A stretch of DNA of 40,359 nt from an uncultured Phocaeicola sp. (GTDB lineage: Bacteria > Bacteroidota > Bacteroidia > Bacteroidales > Bacteroidaceae), in contig CALUIE010000019.1 of the NCBI GenBank assembly GCA_944320605.1, positions 1 through 40,359 on the forward strand, written 5' to 3'. The position numbers and the translations under genes were made by a program. Positions 1-8,696 of this stretch are shown here, one piece after another; within the stretch, counting starts at the first letter, position 1; every line of letters starts with the position of its first letter. The notes under the pieces are model-generated. The model was given only the letters and a program-made list of their open reading frames with translations, searched no databases and was not told the DNA's origin.

Positions 1-301
1 TTCCATCACACATTATTATTTATATGTGACGCTTGTACTACATTACGTCTGTTTATCTAAAATCTTTCAAAGAACTTAACTCTCGTTTTAGAAGCGAAAG
101 TGTTTGTAAAGTTAAAGGCTTTATTTTTAATAACCAAACTTTTTCGAAAGTTTTTTTTTGAAAAAGTTTTTCTCTCTGAAAATCAAGACTCTCTTTCTCG
201 CTCCCTTGCCACAACAAGGTAAGATACTAAAAAGGATTCTAAAGCCAATCACCAAGCACCCAACATGTCAACTCAAACACTCTCACTCTCGAAAGCGGAC
301 G
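1..301 (-). promoter_or_regulatory. Probable rRNA operon leader, transcribed leftwards
   Basis: No credible gene lies in this stretch. On the minus strand it carries two tandem Bacteroidetes-type promoters (described separately) followed by a boxA-like GTTCTTTGA at 67..75 and, further downstream, the string TAGTACAAGCGTC. From memory, strings of this kind occur in the leaders just upstream of 16S genes in Bacteroidaceae. The arrangement P1, P2, boxA, then an untranslated leader of about 100 bases fits an rrn operon whose 16S gene begins left of position 1. The 16S gene itself is not in the window, so the identity is inferred. Confidence 0.55.
107..138 (-). promoter_or_regulatory. Predicted promoter P2 of the rRNA-like leader
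   Basis: The minus strand shows TTTG (135..138), a 20-base spacer and TAACTTTA (107..114). This matches the Bacteroidetes -33/-7 pattern TTTG-N19-20-TAnnTTTG except for the final base. Transcription would start near position 100 and run left. Confidence 0.5.
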
Positions 302-333
302 CAAAGGTACAAACTTTTTTTATTACATGCAAA
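302..333 (-). promoter_or_regulatory. Predicted strong promoter P1 of the rRNA-like leader
   Basis: The minus strand shows TTTG (330..333), exactly 20 bases, then TACCTTTG (302..309), a full match to the Bacteroidetes housekeeping promoter. It is preceded by A/T-rich DNA and followed by CGTCCGC. It lies about 95 bases beyond the last capsule gene. No convincing terminator separates the two, so capsule read-through into this transcript is possible. Confidence 0.65.
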
Positions 334-426
334 TATTTTTCGCTTAATATTTTCCCAACAAAATCCTAAATGCACATATATAGCTTAAAGTCAGCACATT
401 ATATAAAAAGTTTTTCTATAAAATAT

Positions 427-1305
427 TTATAAACCTCCTATTGTATGATTATAAACCAATATTGCAGCTTCAGCTTCAGGTCTATTTTCAAGTATAAACC
501 CATGTACAGACGATGAAATCTCCACTATAGTTGAGATTATATTCTTTAAAGTCTGTACATCCGATTTCATCATTGAGCATGAGGCATAAAGCTCAGAAAG
601 TAACTGTAGCGGTGACAAAGAAATAATCATATTATCCTTTGCCTGTCTCATACAAACAATACTTTCAAGACTTGCACTTACTGACCTATAACATGGTGTT
701 TTTCCACTCCAGGGCGTACCATATATCATAACAGTATTATTTCCAAATACCCGTACCGCAGGTTGATCATCGTTCACTAATTCTGCATTTTTTATATGTT
801 CTATCCATAATCTGCTATGAGTACTTTTCCCTACTCCGGAATGACCGATAAAAGCCACCGCTTCTACTCCTACTTTTACACTTGACGCATGAATCAATAC
901 TGTATTATAATATGAAGACGCATAAATAAAAGTCAACATTATAAACTTATTTATTACAGAAAAAGGACAATTCTCTGATTTACAATTATCGCTCAATTTG
1001 ACAAGACTCCAGTTTGAACAAGAATACATAAAATACATATCCCCTGAAGAATTCACTTTAACCATAGCTGAAAAACTACCATCAAAATTCTTCCGAACCA
1101 TAAAATCTTCCGAGTCATCCAAATAACTTCTCTCAGCCCAGTCTGATACTTCTTTTGTTATATCAATTTCCCCAATCGAAATAGTTGTTATAACAGAAGT
1201 CACTTCTTCCTTTTCCACCATGAATGGTTTAAAATTATAAGGAAGTACAATCTCCCTATCCACTTCAATGCAATGCCCGGCAATTTTTAGAAACTGTTTG
1301 TCCAT
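427..1305 (-). CDS. HprK-like P-loop kinase (292 aa), last gene of the capsule operon
   Basis: This is an HPr-kinase/PEPCK-like P-loop protein. The Walker A motif GHSGVGKST is at residues 154-162, followed by LVNDDQPAV near 177-185 and a second conserved loop GTPWSGK at 196-202, a layout typical of the short HprK-like proteins found beside PqqD-like proteins in peptide-modification clusters. In lasso-peptide clusters (paeninodin type) such kinases phosphorylate a serine of the precursor. Classic HprK acts on HPr in sugar regulation, which is unlikely here because no HPr or PTS gene is present. The start is the ATG at 1303-1305, four bases after the aminotransferase stop; a frame extending to 1362 would overlap that gene by 53 bases. 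Its partners, the PqqD-like protein and nucleotidyltransferase, lie about 15 kb upstream in the same operon. The substrate is unknown. Confidence 0.75.
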   Translation of the reverse strand: MDKQFLKIAGHCIEVDREIVLPYNFKPFMVEKEEVTSVITTISIGEIDITKEVSDWAERSYLDDSEDFMVRKNFDGSFSAMVKVNSSGDMYFMYSCSNWSLVKLSDNCKSENCPFSVINKFIMLTFIYASSYYNTVLIHASSVKVGVEAVAFIGHSGVGKSTHSRLWIEHIKNAELVNDDQPAVRVFGNNTVMIYGTPWSGKTPCYRSVSASLESIVCMRQAKDNMIISLSPLQLLSELYASCSMMKSDVQTLKNIISTIVEISSSVHGFILENRPEAEAAILVYNHTIGGL

Positions 1306-1309
1306 TAAA

Positions 1310-2581
1310 TCAAGATTCAATAGCCTCCTTAATACAGTCAACAATATACTTAACATCTTCATCTGTCACACAAGGACCGGCAGGCAAGCAGAATCCGACT
1401 TTAAATATCTCCTCCTCCACCCCATTCGTATATACAGGAGCATCCTTATATACAGGCTGCTTATGCATAGGTTTCCATACAGGTCTTACCTCCACTTTTT
1501 TGCCAAGCATATAAATTCTCAATGCCTCCACATTATTGTTAGGCTGACAGTCTGTAACTGCAGAATCAACAGTATGAATAACTCCGGCCGCACCACCAAC
1601 AGCAGTATTTACAACTTCCTTATAAGCATTATCCTGATCAACGACTTTTACTTCCGGTTCTAAAGTAGCAGTACAAAGCCAAAAATTAGAATCATATCTT
1701 TCATCATCAGGTTGGCAATGCAGTTTGACCCCCTTCACATCTTTAAGCAATTCCATGTATAATTCTTGTACATGTTTATGATGGTCAATATGACTCTCAA
1801 GCACAGTCATCTGCCCACGCCCGATGCCGGCACACACATTACTCATTCTATAATTATAACCTACGGCAGAATGTTGATAATAAGGATATGCATCACGAGC
1901 CTGAGTGGCATACCACATAATTTCATTTGCGTCGTCTGCATTACGGCAAATCAATGCACCACCTCCCGAAGTTGTTATCATTTTATTACCGTTAAAACTC
2001 AGCACACCATACTTTCCGAAAGTACCTAACACCTGACCTTTATACCGACTCCCCATTCCCTCTGCAGCATCTTCCACTACCAGAATACCATATTTATCAG
2101 CAATTTCACAAATTTCGTCTATACGATAAGGCATACCATAAAGGGCAACCGGAACAATAGCCTTAGGATATCTACCTGTTTTCTCTTTACGATCCTTGAT
2201 TGCCATTTCAAGTAACTTCGGATCCATATTCCATGTATCCTTTTCTGAACCAACAAACACAGGTCTAGCTCCAAGATAAGTAACCGGGTGCGATGAAGCA
2301 CAGAAAGTAAAACTCTGCACCAGCACTTCATCACCAGCCTTTACACCACAACCTATAAGTGCTAGATGCACAGCGGCAGTTCCCGCCGACAAACAAACTA
2401 CTTTACGATCAAGATTACCATCTGTTTTTCTATTCACAAAATCTGCAAGATTCTGCTCAAAAGCATTCACATTCGGTCCCATAGGAACCACCCAATTGGT
2501 ATCAAATGCCTCTTTTACATATTTTTGTTCCCATCCTTCCTCACTCATGTGGGCGAGACATAGATATATAAAGTTTCTCAT
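1310..2581 (-). CDS. DegT/DnrJ/EryC1/StrS (PglE-type) sugar aminotransferase, PLP-dependent
   Basis: This is a 423-residue PLP-dependent nucleotide-sugar aminotransferase. The DTNWVVPMGPNV segment near residue 27 and LSAGTAAVHLAL (64-75) are family hallmarks, VVEDAAEGMG (168-177) carries the PLP-contacting aspartate, and SFNGNK at 195-200 provides the lysine (K200) that forms the internal aldimine. Family members of this kind convert UDP-4-keto-6-deoxy-GlcNAc to UDP-4-amino-4,6-dideoxy-GlcNAc using glutamate. In this operon the matching 4,6-dehydratase is the PglF-like protein at 25760-27694, and the amino sugar would be loaded on lipid by the PglC-type enzyme just upstream (11 bases away). 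Assignment to the PglE-like branch rests on this pathway context. Confidence 0.88.
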   Translation of the reverse strand: MRNFIYLCLAHMSEEGWEQKYVKEAFDTNWVVPMGPNVNAFEQNLADFVNRKTDGNLDRKVVCLSAGTAAVHLALIGCGVKAGDEVLVQSFTFCASSHPVTYLGARPVFVGSEKDTWNMDPKLLEMAIKDRKEKTGRYPKAIVPVALYGMPYRIDEICEIADKYGILVVEDAAEGMGSRYKGQVLGTFGKYGVLSFNGNKMITTSGGGALICRNADDANEIMWYATQARDAYPYYQHSAVGYNYRMSNVCAGIGRGQMTVLESHIDHHKHVQELYMELLKDVKGVKLHCQPDDERYDSNFWLCTATLEPEVKVVDQDNAYKEVVNTAVGGAAGVIHTVDSAVTDCQPNNNVEALRIYMLGKKVEVRPVWKPMHKQPVYKDAPVYTNGVEEEIFKVGFCLPAGPCVTDEDVKYIVDCIKEAIES

Positions 2582-2592
2582 ATATATTTGTT

Positions 2593-3204
2593 TTATATCA
2601 ATTCACCGTTATACAGCATCTTCTTTCCCAATACTGTACAAAATATCATCTGGATATCCTTTAAAAAAGAATAATTATCCAGATAATACAAGTTAATCCT
2701 CACTTTATCAGGATAAATTACCTCATCATTATATTTTTGAGGATCACTTAGCAAAGCTAAAATATCCTCTTCATTCCTATATTTTAAACTTGCAGGTCCT
2801 GTTATACCCGGTTTCAATTTCAATATACGTTTGTCGTCTCCTTTCAGGCTATCAGCATATCCTGGCACATCCGGTCTCGGTCCCACAAAACTCATATCCC
2901 CCTTCAGCACGTTCCACAATTCCGGTAATTCATCAAGTTTATATCTCCTGAGTACCCTTCCCAATGGAGTTATTCTCGCCTCTCCGGCCACAGAAACAGA
3001 CGATCCGCCATGATTTACACTCATTGTTCTCAATTTATACATTGAAAACAGTTCACCATCTTTCCCCACTCTCTTTTGAATGAAAAACACCGGACCGTCA
3101 GGCATTTTAATTTTTATCAAAACAGTGCACACCAATATTACCGGCCATAAAAACAACAGTCCGATGAAAGAGGCTGAATAATCAAACAAATTCTTTAATA
3201 TCAT
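2593..3204 (-). CDS. PglC-type initiating phosphoglycosyl transferase
   Basis: This is a monotopic phosphoglycosyl transferase of 203 residues, the usual length of the minimal PglC form, with no N-terminal multi-helix extension of the WbaP type. A hydrophobic re-entrant helix spans about residues 10-32, followed by basic FIQKRVGKDG. The catalytic Asp-Glu dyad is at 91-92 in YKLDELPELWNVLKGDMSFVG, and the conserved VGPRP is at 107-111. The enzyme transfers a phospho-sugar from a UDP-sugar to undecaprenyl phosphate at the inner face of the membrane, starting each repeat unit. With PglE-, PglF- and acetyltransferase-like genes in the operon, a diacetamido-trideoxyhexose is the likely priming sugar. 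Its gap to the upstream GNAT gene is one base. Confidence 0.9.
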   Translation of the reverse strand: MILKNLFDYSASFIGLLFLWPVILVCTVLIKIKMPDGPVFFIQKRVGKDGELFSMYKLRTMSVNHGGSSVSVAGEARITPLGRVLRRYKLDELPELWNVLKGDMSFVGPRPDVPGYADSLKGDDKRILKLKPGITGPASLKYRNEEDILALLSDPQKYNDEVIYPDKVRINLYYLDNYSFLKDIQMIFCTVLGKKMLYNGELI

Positions 3205-3205
3205 A

Positions 3206-3796
3206 TCAATCTTTAGGAAAACATTCTATAAAAATATAATTATTAGACAATTCATTAATAATTTCCACCCTGTTTACCGCCTCGGTAGAAACCAATGACG
3301 CGATATTATTCCTCGATAAAGTTTCAAACTGTCTGAATTTCATAAGTCCACAAATACCGGTAGTTACAACAGCCATCTGCTTTGATATCCCCTTTCCTTG
3401 AAAATCCTTATCTACAATTTTCCCTCTGAAAGCCTTTTTGTTAAAGAAACACCTCAAAAAAAAATATCCGACAATCTTTCCTCCTAATAAAACACCCATC
3501 ATAATAAAAGAATGATCGGATAATTTTCTTTTTAATGAAGCAGCATCAAATGCATGAGGTTTGAAATACTCATACGCACTTTCCGGTTGATTCTTAAAAA
3601 AATCCACTAAACCGTCTATATCATCTTCACGCAGCAAACGATATTCAAATCCCTTATATTCATTAGGCAGAGTAGCATCAACAGCTTTCTTCTTAATGTT
3701 ACCATATAATATATAGAATATCATTGAATTTATAAATTCCACAAAAGACCATATAAATGAAAAATGATGCTTTATAAAAATCAATAATTTAACCAT
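3206..3796 (-). CDS. GNAT-family N-acetyltransferase, possible amino-sugar acetylase
   Basis: This protein of 196 residues has a hydrophobic N-terminus (about 5-32) that may tie it to the membrane, then a GNAT fold. The acetyl-CoA binding loop is visible as DFQGKGISKQMA near 130-141 (pattern Q-x-x-G-x-G/A). It sits directly before the PglC-type transferase and close to the PglE-type aminotransferase. This suggests it acetylates the 4-amino group of the priming nucleotide sugar, the step done by the unrelated left-handed-helix enzyme PglD in Campylobacter. The substrate is inferred from position only; acetylation of another sugar is equally compatible. Confidence 0.7.
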   Translation of the reverse strand: MVKLLIFIKHHFSFIWSFVEFINSMIFYILYGNIKKKAVDATLPNEYKGFEYRLLREDDIDGLVDFFKNQPESAYEYFKPHAFDAASLKRKLSDHSFIMMGVLLGGKIVGYFFLRCFFNKKAFRGKIVDKDFQGKGISKQMAVVTTGICGLMKFRQFETLSRNNIASLVSTEAVNRVEIINELSNNYIFIECFPKD

Positions 3797-3826
3797 TGGA
3801 TATTAATTATAAAGTATATAACCAAA

Positions 3827-4963
3827 CTATTCTCCCAAAGCCCTCTTATATTCTTCAAGCAACGCCTCCCAAACAACATTTCTGTCGTATTTAATAGCAA
3901 TCTTCTCTCTTGCCACATCAGCCATACTCTTTACCCAATCATTGTGCATAACAAATCTTTTCATGGCATTATATAGTTCATCAGTATCCTTAGGTGGAAT
4001 TATAACCCCATTCACACCATCCTCTATAATCTCGTTACACCCATTAATATCTGTTACTATAGATGGAAGTCCCATGGCCCCCGCCTGAAGTACTACATTT
4101 GGAAAACCCTCCCTATAACTTGGAAAAGCCAAAGCATCAGAAGCCAATAAAAAAGGTCTTACATCTTTCTGAAATCCTACAAACTCAATTGCCTCATGAT
4201 TATTAATGGCATCCTCTGTTTCCGGCAATACGGGATCTAATTTTTTTTCAAAACTACCTATAAGCAACAACCTTATATTCTTATTTTCGGAATATAACCT
4301 AATAAAAGCTGAAATCAACTCATTTATACCTTTATCCTTAACAATTCTTCCTATGAAACAGAATGTAAATACATCATCTTTCTTATATTGCTCCGCCACC
4401 GTAAGGACTTCATTTGTTTTAGAGAAATAATCTAAATCAATGCCATTAGAACTACCATTACCTATAACCTTCAATTTTTCTTTATGACATAATCCAAGGG
4501 TTATTATTATATCCTTCATTCTAAAAGAATTAGGATAAACATTAGTAGAACAATAGTATGTCAACTTCTCCACAAATTCCAATAACTTTCTTTTTTTTCC
4601 TCCATGTACCAATAATGGTAAACCTGCTACAGTATGCATTCTTACAGGAACTCTTGTTATCCATGCAGCCATCATACCCAACAAACCAGCTTTTGGAGTA
4701 TGTGTATGTACAATCTCCGGACGCTCCTTAATAAAAAGAACAATCAACTTGCACAATGACACAAGATCCGCTATTGGAGTTATTTTTCTGGTCATATTAA
4801 TCTTTACGCCTCTTACCTCTTGTTCCTTTATCATCTCCTCAAAACAATCTCCATCAGAAGAAACAGCGATTATGTCAAAATACTGTTTCATAAATTTCAA
4901 CTGTTCTTTCAGCAATACTTTTAGGGACACTGGGACTGTAGTGATTCTAATTATTTTCTTCAT
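3827..4963 (-). CDS. Glycosyltransferase family 4, PglA-like
   Basis: This is a GT-B fold retaining glycosyltransferase of 378 residues. The N-terminal domain has HTHTPKAGLLG near 86-96. The C-terminal donor domain has FIGRIVKDKGINELI near 203-217 and PSYREGFPNVVLQAGAMGLP at 281-300. In the usual E-x7-E motif of GT4 the first Glu is kept (E285), but the second position is Gln (Q293). It clusters with the PglC, GNAT and PglE genes, so it probably adds the second sugar to the lipid-linked priming sugar. It starts five bases after the PaaK-like gene ends, consistent with one transcript. Confidence 0.88.
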   Translation of the reverse strand: MKKIIRITTVPVSLKVLLKEQLKFMKQYFDIIAVSSDGDCFEEMIKEQEVRGVKINMTRKITPIADLVSLCKLIVLFIKERPEIVHTHTPKAGLLGMMAAWITRVPVRMHTVAGLPLLVHGGKKRKLLEFVEKLTYYCSTNVYPNSFRMKDIIITLGLCHKEKLKVIGNGSSNGIDLDYFSKTNEVLTVAEQYKKDDVFTFCFIGRIVKDKGINELISAFIRLYSENKNIRLLLIGSFEKKLDPVLPETEDAINNHEAIEFVGFQKDVRPFLLASDALAFPSYREGFPNVVLQAGAMGLPSIVTDINGCNEIIEDGVNGVIIPPKDTDELYNAMKRFVMHNDWVKSMADVAREKIAIKYDRNVVWEALLEEYKRALGE

Positions 4964-4968
4964 AAAGT

Positions 4969-6333
4969 TTATCCTACTACATTATTTACAATCATCCTAA
5001 ACTTTCCACTATTTTCCCTATTTAATTTATCAACATGATGTATAAAAATTTTAGTATTAACACCAAACGTATGTTCAAATTCTTTTTTTATAATATCATC
5101 ATATTCATTTTTATATTTCTCTTTATCAATTTCCAGATATGCGAAAACCTCATTTTTCACATTCTGCACCAATTGTACTCTGATAATAGCATTAGGAACA
5201 TTTTTAAATAGATTAGAAACATTCCCTGCATTTATTTTTACACCTTCTGCATTATATAAGAAATCTTGTTTTCTACCACTTATTGAATCTACCATCAAAG
5301 AAGAAATACCACACGTACATTCATTTATTTTACTTAAAGACATCTTATCACCAATCCTATACCTTATCAATGGTGTTCCATGAGTAGAAAAACTTGTAAT
5401 CAGAATTTCATTACTATCATCAAACTGTTCAAAAACACCAGTTTGCATTTCAATATGCAATTTTCCACATTTACATTCAGTCACAAATGGAGCACCTTCA
5501 CTCGATGCATATTGATCATAAACTTTACATCCAAATACTCTTTCTAAGAGTTCTCTTCCTTCCTCTGTTATAGTTTCAGATGTTGGGAAAATAGCAATCG
5601 GTAAAAAATCAAGTTTTAGTCCTTTTCTTTCTATATAATTAGCGACATCACACATAGACGAGAAAAAACCATCTATCGCATGAGGTTTAAAACGATTCAA
5701 TTTATTTACATAAAATCCCAGATTCTCTTCACTCAAATGAAACGAAGACATAATCAACTGTTTGCAAGCTCTGTTATATCTCCAAAAACATTTTGATTTC
5801 TGAGAAGGAGGAATAATATGTTTACCGTTAAATGTCACTCTCCTCATTTTTCTGTGCTCAAATCCATGACGTTTCTTAAAATGATCAAGCATTGCCATCC
5901 TATGCATAGAATCAATATTTGTCATTCTTACAACAAGAGACTTACCAGTCGTTCCGCCAGTATGAGATTCAACACATGCCTCATGCACTTCTGAGAAAAC
6001 ATTCTTAATATTACTTCTCAACATCTCTTTATCCACTATCGGAAGCAATTTCAGATCTTCAACACCATTTATTTCCGAAAGATCTATTCCTTTATAAAGT
6101 TCTCTATAAAAAGGACTCTTGTAATAAGCAAATTTTATAAATTTTACAAGTTCTGTATCCTGGTATTCTTTTTTCTTTTCAAAAGACCAATTATCAAAAT
6201 CTTCAAGAAACAATCTGTACTTATAATACTCTTTACCATACCTGGATTTATTGTTAAGAAACCCTTTGAGAGACACCATTATATTCTGTAAAAAGATAGG
6301 TGATTTATCGTATATTTTTTCTATCAATCCCAT
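4969..6333 (-). CDS. PaaK/CapK-like adenylate-forming enzyme
   Basis: This protein of 454 residues resembles phenylacetate-CoA ligase and CapK-type capsule proteins. The phosphate-binding loop SHTGGTTGKS lies at 123-132, and a YDQYASSEGAPF segment near 290 corresponds to the adenylate-binding motif of the superfamily. The C-terminal part (from about 370) matches the small lid domain of PaaK-type enzymes. A nearby CGKLH with several Cys residues (CKCGKL and CTCG) may bind a metal. Such genes recur in capsule and O-antigen loci, where the substrate is generally not known. A reasonable guess is activation of an acyl or amino-acid group for attachment to the polysaccharide. Confidence 0.8.
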   Translation of the reverse strand: MGLIEKIYDKSPIFLQNIMVSLKGFLNNKSRYGKEYYKYRLFLEDFDNWSFEKKKEYQDTELVKFIKFAYYKSPFYRELYKGIDLSEINGVEDLKLLPIVDKEMLRSNIKNVFSEVHEACVESHTGGTTGKSLVVRMTNIDSMHRMAMLDHFKKRHGFEHRKMRRVTFNGKHIIPPSQKSKCFWRYNRACKQLIMSSFHLSEENLGFYVNKLNRFKPHAIDGFFSSMCDVANYIERKGLKLDFLPIAIFPTSETITEEGRELLERVFGCKVYDQYASSEGAPFVTECKCGKLHIEMQTGVFEQFDDSNEILITSFSTHGTPLIRYRIGDKMSLSKINECTCGISSLMVDSISGRKQDFLYNAEGVKINAGNVSNLFKNVPNAIIRVQLVQNVKNEVFAYLEIDKEKYKNEYDDIIKKEFEHTFGVNTKIFIHHVDKLNRENSGKFRMIVNNVVG

Positions 6334-6378
6334 AAAGTATTATAATAAAAGTTCATCAAGTTATTTGCAAACACGTAA

Positions 6379-7656
6379 TTACAATCTTCCATCTATTAAA
6401 CTCGTATCAAGTATCCCTTTCACATCAAAAACTACATGCTTGTCTTTCAAATAGTCCTTAATACTCAAATTGTTAAATTCATTATGAGCAACAGCCAAAA
6501 TTACCGCATCATATTTTTTCCCAGGCAACAATTCATTTTTTATATCTATTCCGTATTCATTCTTAGCTATGTCAGGTGAAGCCCACGGATCATACACGTC
6601 AATGTTTATTCTATATTCATTTAAAGTACTATAAATATCAATCACTTTAGTATTTCTCACATCCGGACAATTCTCTTTAAAAGTAAATCCTAAAATCAGT
6701 ATATCAGATCCTAAAACCTGAATACCCTTTTTAAGCATTAATTTGACTACTTCATTAGCCACATATTCCCCCATACCGTCGTTCATTCTTCTTCCTGATA
6801 ATATTATCTCAGGATTATAACCATACCTCTGAGCACACTGTGCCAAATAATACGGATCCACCCCAATACAATGTCCACCCACCAATCCAGGTTTAAACGG
6901 AAGGAAATTCCATTTGGTAGAAGCCGCTGCGAGTACATCTTGAGTATCAATTTCCATTTTGTTGAATATTTTGGAAAGTTCATTTACAAATGCTATGTTA
7001 ATATCCCTCTGAGAATTCTCAATAACCTTTGCAGCCTCAGCCACCTTTATTGATGGAGCTAAATGTGTACCTGCTGTTATCACTGAAGCATACACTGTAT
7101 CAACTACCTTACCTATTTCAGGTGTAGAGCCGGAAGTCACCTTCTTTATCTTATCAACAGTATGAAGTTTATCCCCGGGATTTATACGTTCTGGGGAATA
7201 ACCTGCAAAGAAATCTTCATTAAACCTCAACCCGGAAACCTTTTCAACCACAGGGATACATTCATCCTCTGTTACACCCGGATATACCGTTGACTCATAT
7301 ACAACAATATCACCCTTTGAAATAACTTTTCCAACAGTATTACTTGCTCCGTACAAAGGTGTCAAATCAGGATTATTATTCTTATCAACAGGAGTAGGAA
7401 CAGCCACTACATAAAAGTTACAATCCCTGATTTTTTCAATATCAGTTGTACATACAAAACCATTTTCTAATGCCGATTGTAACAACTCGTCTTCAACTTC
7501 CAATGTATCGTCATGACCGGTCATCAAGGCATCAACCCTTCTCTGACTCATGTCAAAACCTATAGTTTTATATTTGGTTGAAAACAGACGTGCCAAAGGC
7601 AATCCTACATACCCAAGACCGATAACACATATTTTTATATCATTAAGGCTCATCAT
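6379..7656 (-). CDS. tviB: UDP-N-acetylhexosamine 6-dehydrogenase, TviB/WbpA-like
   Basis: This is a nucleotide-sugar 6-dehydrogenase of 425 residues. The N-terminal NAD-binding loop is [12 protein letters not shown] (11-22). [10 protein letters not shown] (153-162) and [11 protein letters not shown] (260-270) are diagnostic, with catalytic C263. The sequence resembles the Vi-antigen enzyme TviB across its length, including [14 protein letters not shown] in the C-terminal domain. The reaction is the four-electron oxidation of UDP-GlcNAc to UDP-GlcNAcA with two NAD+. The neighbouring tviC-like epimerase would then give UDP-GalNAcA. Two consecutive ATG codons (7654-7656 and 7651-7653) are possible starts. 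Confidence 0.9.
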   Translation of the reverse strand: MMSLNDIKICVIGLGYVGLPLARLFSTKYKTIGFDMSQRRVDALMTGHDDTLEVEDELLQSALENGFVCTTDIEKIRDCNFYVVAVPTPVDKNNNPDLTPLYGASNTVGKVISKGDIVVYESTVYPGVTEDECIPVVEKVSGLRFNEDFFAGYSPERINPGDKLHTVDKIKKVTSGSTPEIGKVVDTVYASVITAGTHLAPSIKVAEAAKVIENSQRDINIAFVNELSKIFNKMEIDTQDVLAAASTKWNFLPFKPGLVGGHCIGVDPYYLAQCAQRYGYNPEIILSGRRMNDGMGEYVANEVVKLMLKKGIQVLGSDILILGFTFKENCPDVRNTKVIDIYSTLNEYRINIDVYDPWASPDIAKNEYGIDIKNELLPGKKYDAVILAVAHNEFNNLSIKDYLKDKHVVFDVKGILDTSLIDGRL

Positions 7657-7665
7657 AAGACATTT

Positions 7666-8637
7666 TTATTTTAAATTATCCCAATACCATTTTACGGCCT
7701 CTTTTAATCCCTCTTTCATGCTGAATTCAGGATTATATCCCAATAATTCTTTTGCCTTATCAACATTTGCTAATGAATGTGGAATATCCCCAACTCGATT
7801 CGGGCCATGAGTAGCTTCAATATTTGCTATTTCAGGATCATATTCAGAAAGATATTCTTTCAAGGCATCTACCAGTTGATTCAATGTCGTGCGCTCACCG
7901 TATGCAGTATTATAAATCTGATTCACAGCATCAGGATTAGCAGTAGTAAGAGCCAACATATTCATTTGAATAACATTATCAATATATGTAAAGTCCCTAC
8001 TATACTCACCATCACCATTAATATTTGGCGATTCATGATTCATAAATTTCTTAACGAACAAAGGAATTACAGCAGCATATGCACCATTAGGATCCTGCCG
8101 ACGACCAAAGACATTAAAATATCTCAAACCAATGTATTCCATACCGTAAGTACGGGCAAATACATCTGCATAAAGTTCATTCACATATTTTGTTACAGCG
8201 TATGGCGACAAAGGTTTACCTATAACATCTTCTACTTTCGGTAATGTCTTACTGTCACCGTAAGTAGATGAACTTGCCGCAAATACAAACCTTTTTATAC
8301 CTGCATCACGTGCAGCAACAAGCATATTTAGGAATCCACCTATATTTACCCTATCAGTGGTAATCGGATCTTTAATACTCCTTGGCACTGAACCTAATGC
8401 AGCCTCATGTAATACATATTCCATACCTTCAACCGCTTTCTTGCAGTCTTCAATATTTCGTATATCACCTACTACAAGTTCAAATCTATCAGGATAATCT
8501 CTTAAAAGCGGCAATACATTTTCCGGCTTGCCTGTAGAAAAATTATCCAGACATCTTACTTTGTTTCCTTTTTTCAATAAGTATTCACATAAATTGGAGC
8601 CAATGAATCCGGCACCTCCTGTAACTAATATATTCAT
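7666..8637 (-). CDS. tviC: UDP-HexNAc(A) C4-epimerase, TviC/WbpP-like
   Basis: This is an extended short-chain dehydrogenase of 323 residues. TGGAGFIGSNL is the NAD loop near residue 6, YAVTK holds the catalytic Tyr/Lys, and HEAALGSVPRSIKDP plus GRRQDPNGAYAAVIP are strongly like TviC of the Vi locus. It interconverts UDP-GlcNAc(A) and UDP-GalNAc(A). The start chosen is the ATG at 8635-8637, where the Rossmann motif begins after five residues as usual; an alternative GTG at 8721 would overlap the upstream glycosyltransferase by 25 bases. It is nine bases ahead of tviB, and the two together supply an acidic amino sugar, so the capsule is probably negatively charged. Confidence 0.92.
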   Translation of the reverse strand: MNILVTGGAGFIGSNLCEYLLKKGNKVRCLDNFSTGKPENVLPLLRDYPDRFELVVGDIRNIEDCKKAVEGMEYVLHEAALGSVPRSIKDPITTDRVNIGGFLNMLVAARDAGIKRFVFAASSSTYGDSKTLPKVEDVIGKPLSPYAVTKYVNELYADVFARTYGMEYIGLRYFNVFGRRQDPNGAYAAVIPLFVKKFMNHESPNINGDGEYSRDFTYIDNVIQMNMLALTTANPDAVNQIYNTAYGERTTLNQLVDALKEYLSEYDPEIANIEATHGPNRVGDIPHSLANVDKAKELLGYNPEFSMKEGLKEAVKWYWDNLK

Positions 8638-8696
8638 TGTATTTGATTTATTTTTAAGTTTACTATATGATTTAAGAATACATCTATTCTGTAATT

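Noticed and set aside
158..388. Open plus-strand frame of 76 codons
   Set aside because: It lies across two predicted minus-strand promoters and the rRNA-like leader, has a low-complexity product and no family resemblance.
1268..1663. Plus-strand frame antisense to the aminotransferase and kinase genes
   Set aside because: It overlaps the conserved coding regions of both genes on the other strand; the product has no recognisable features.
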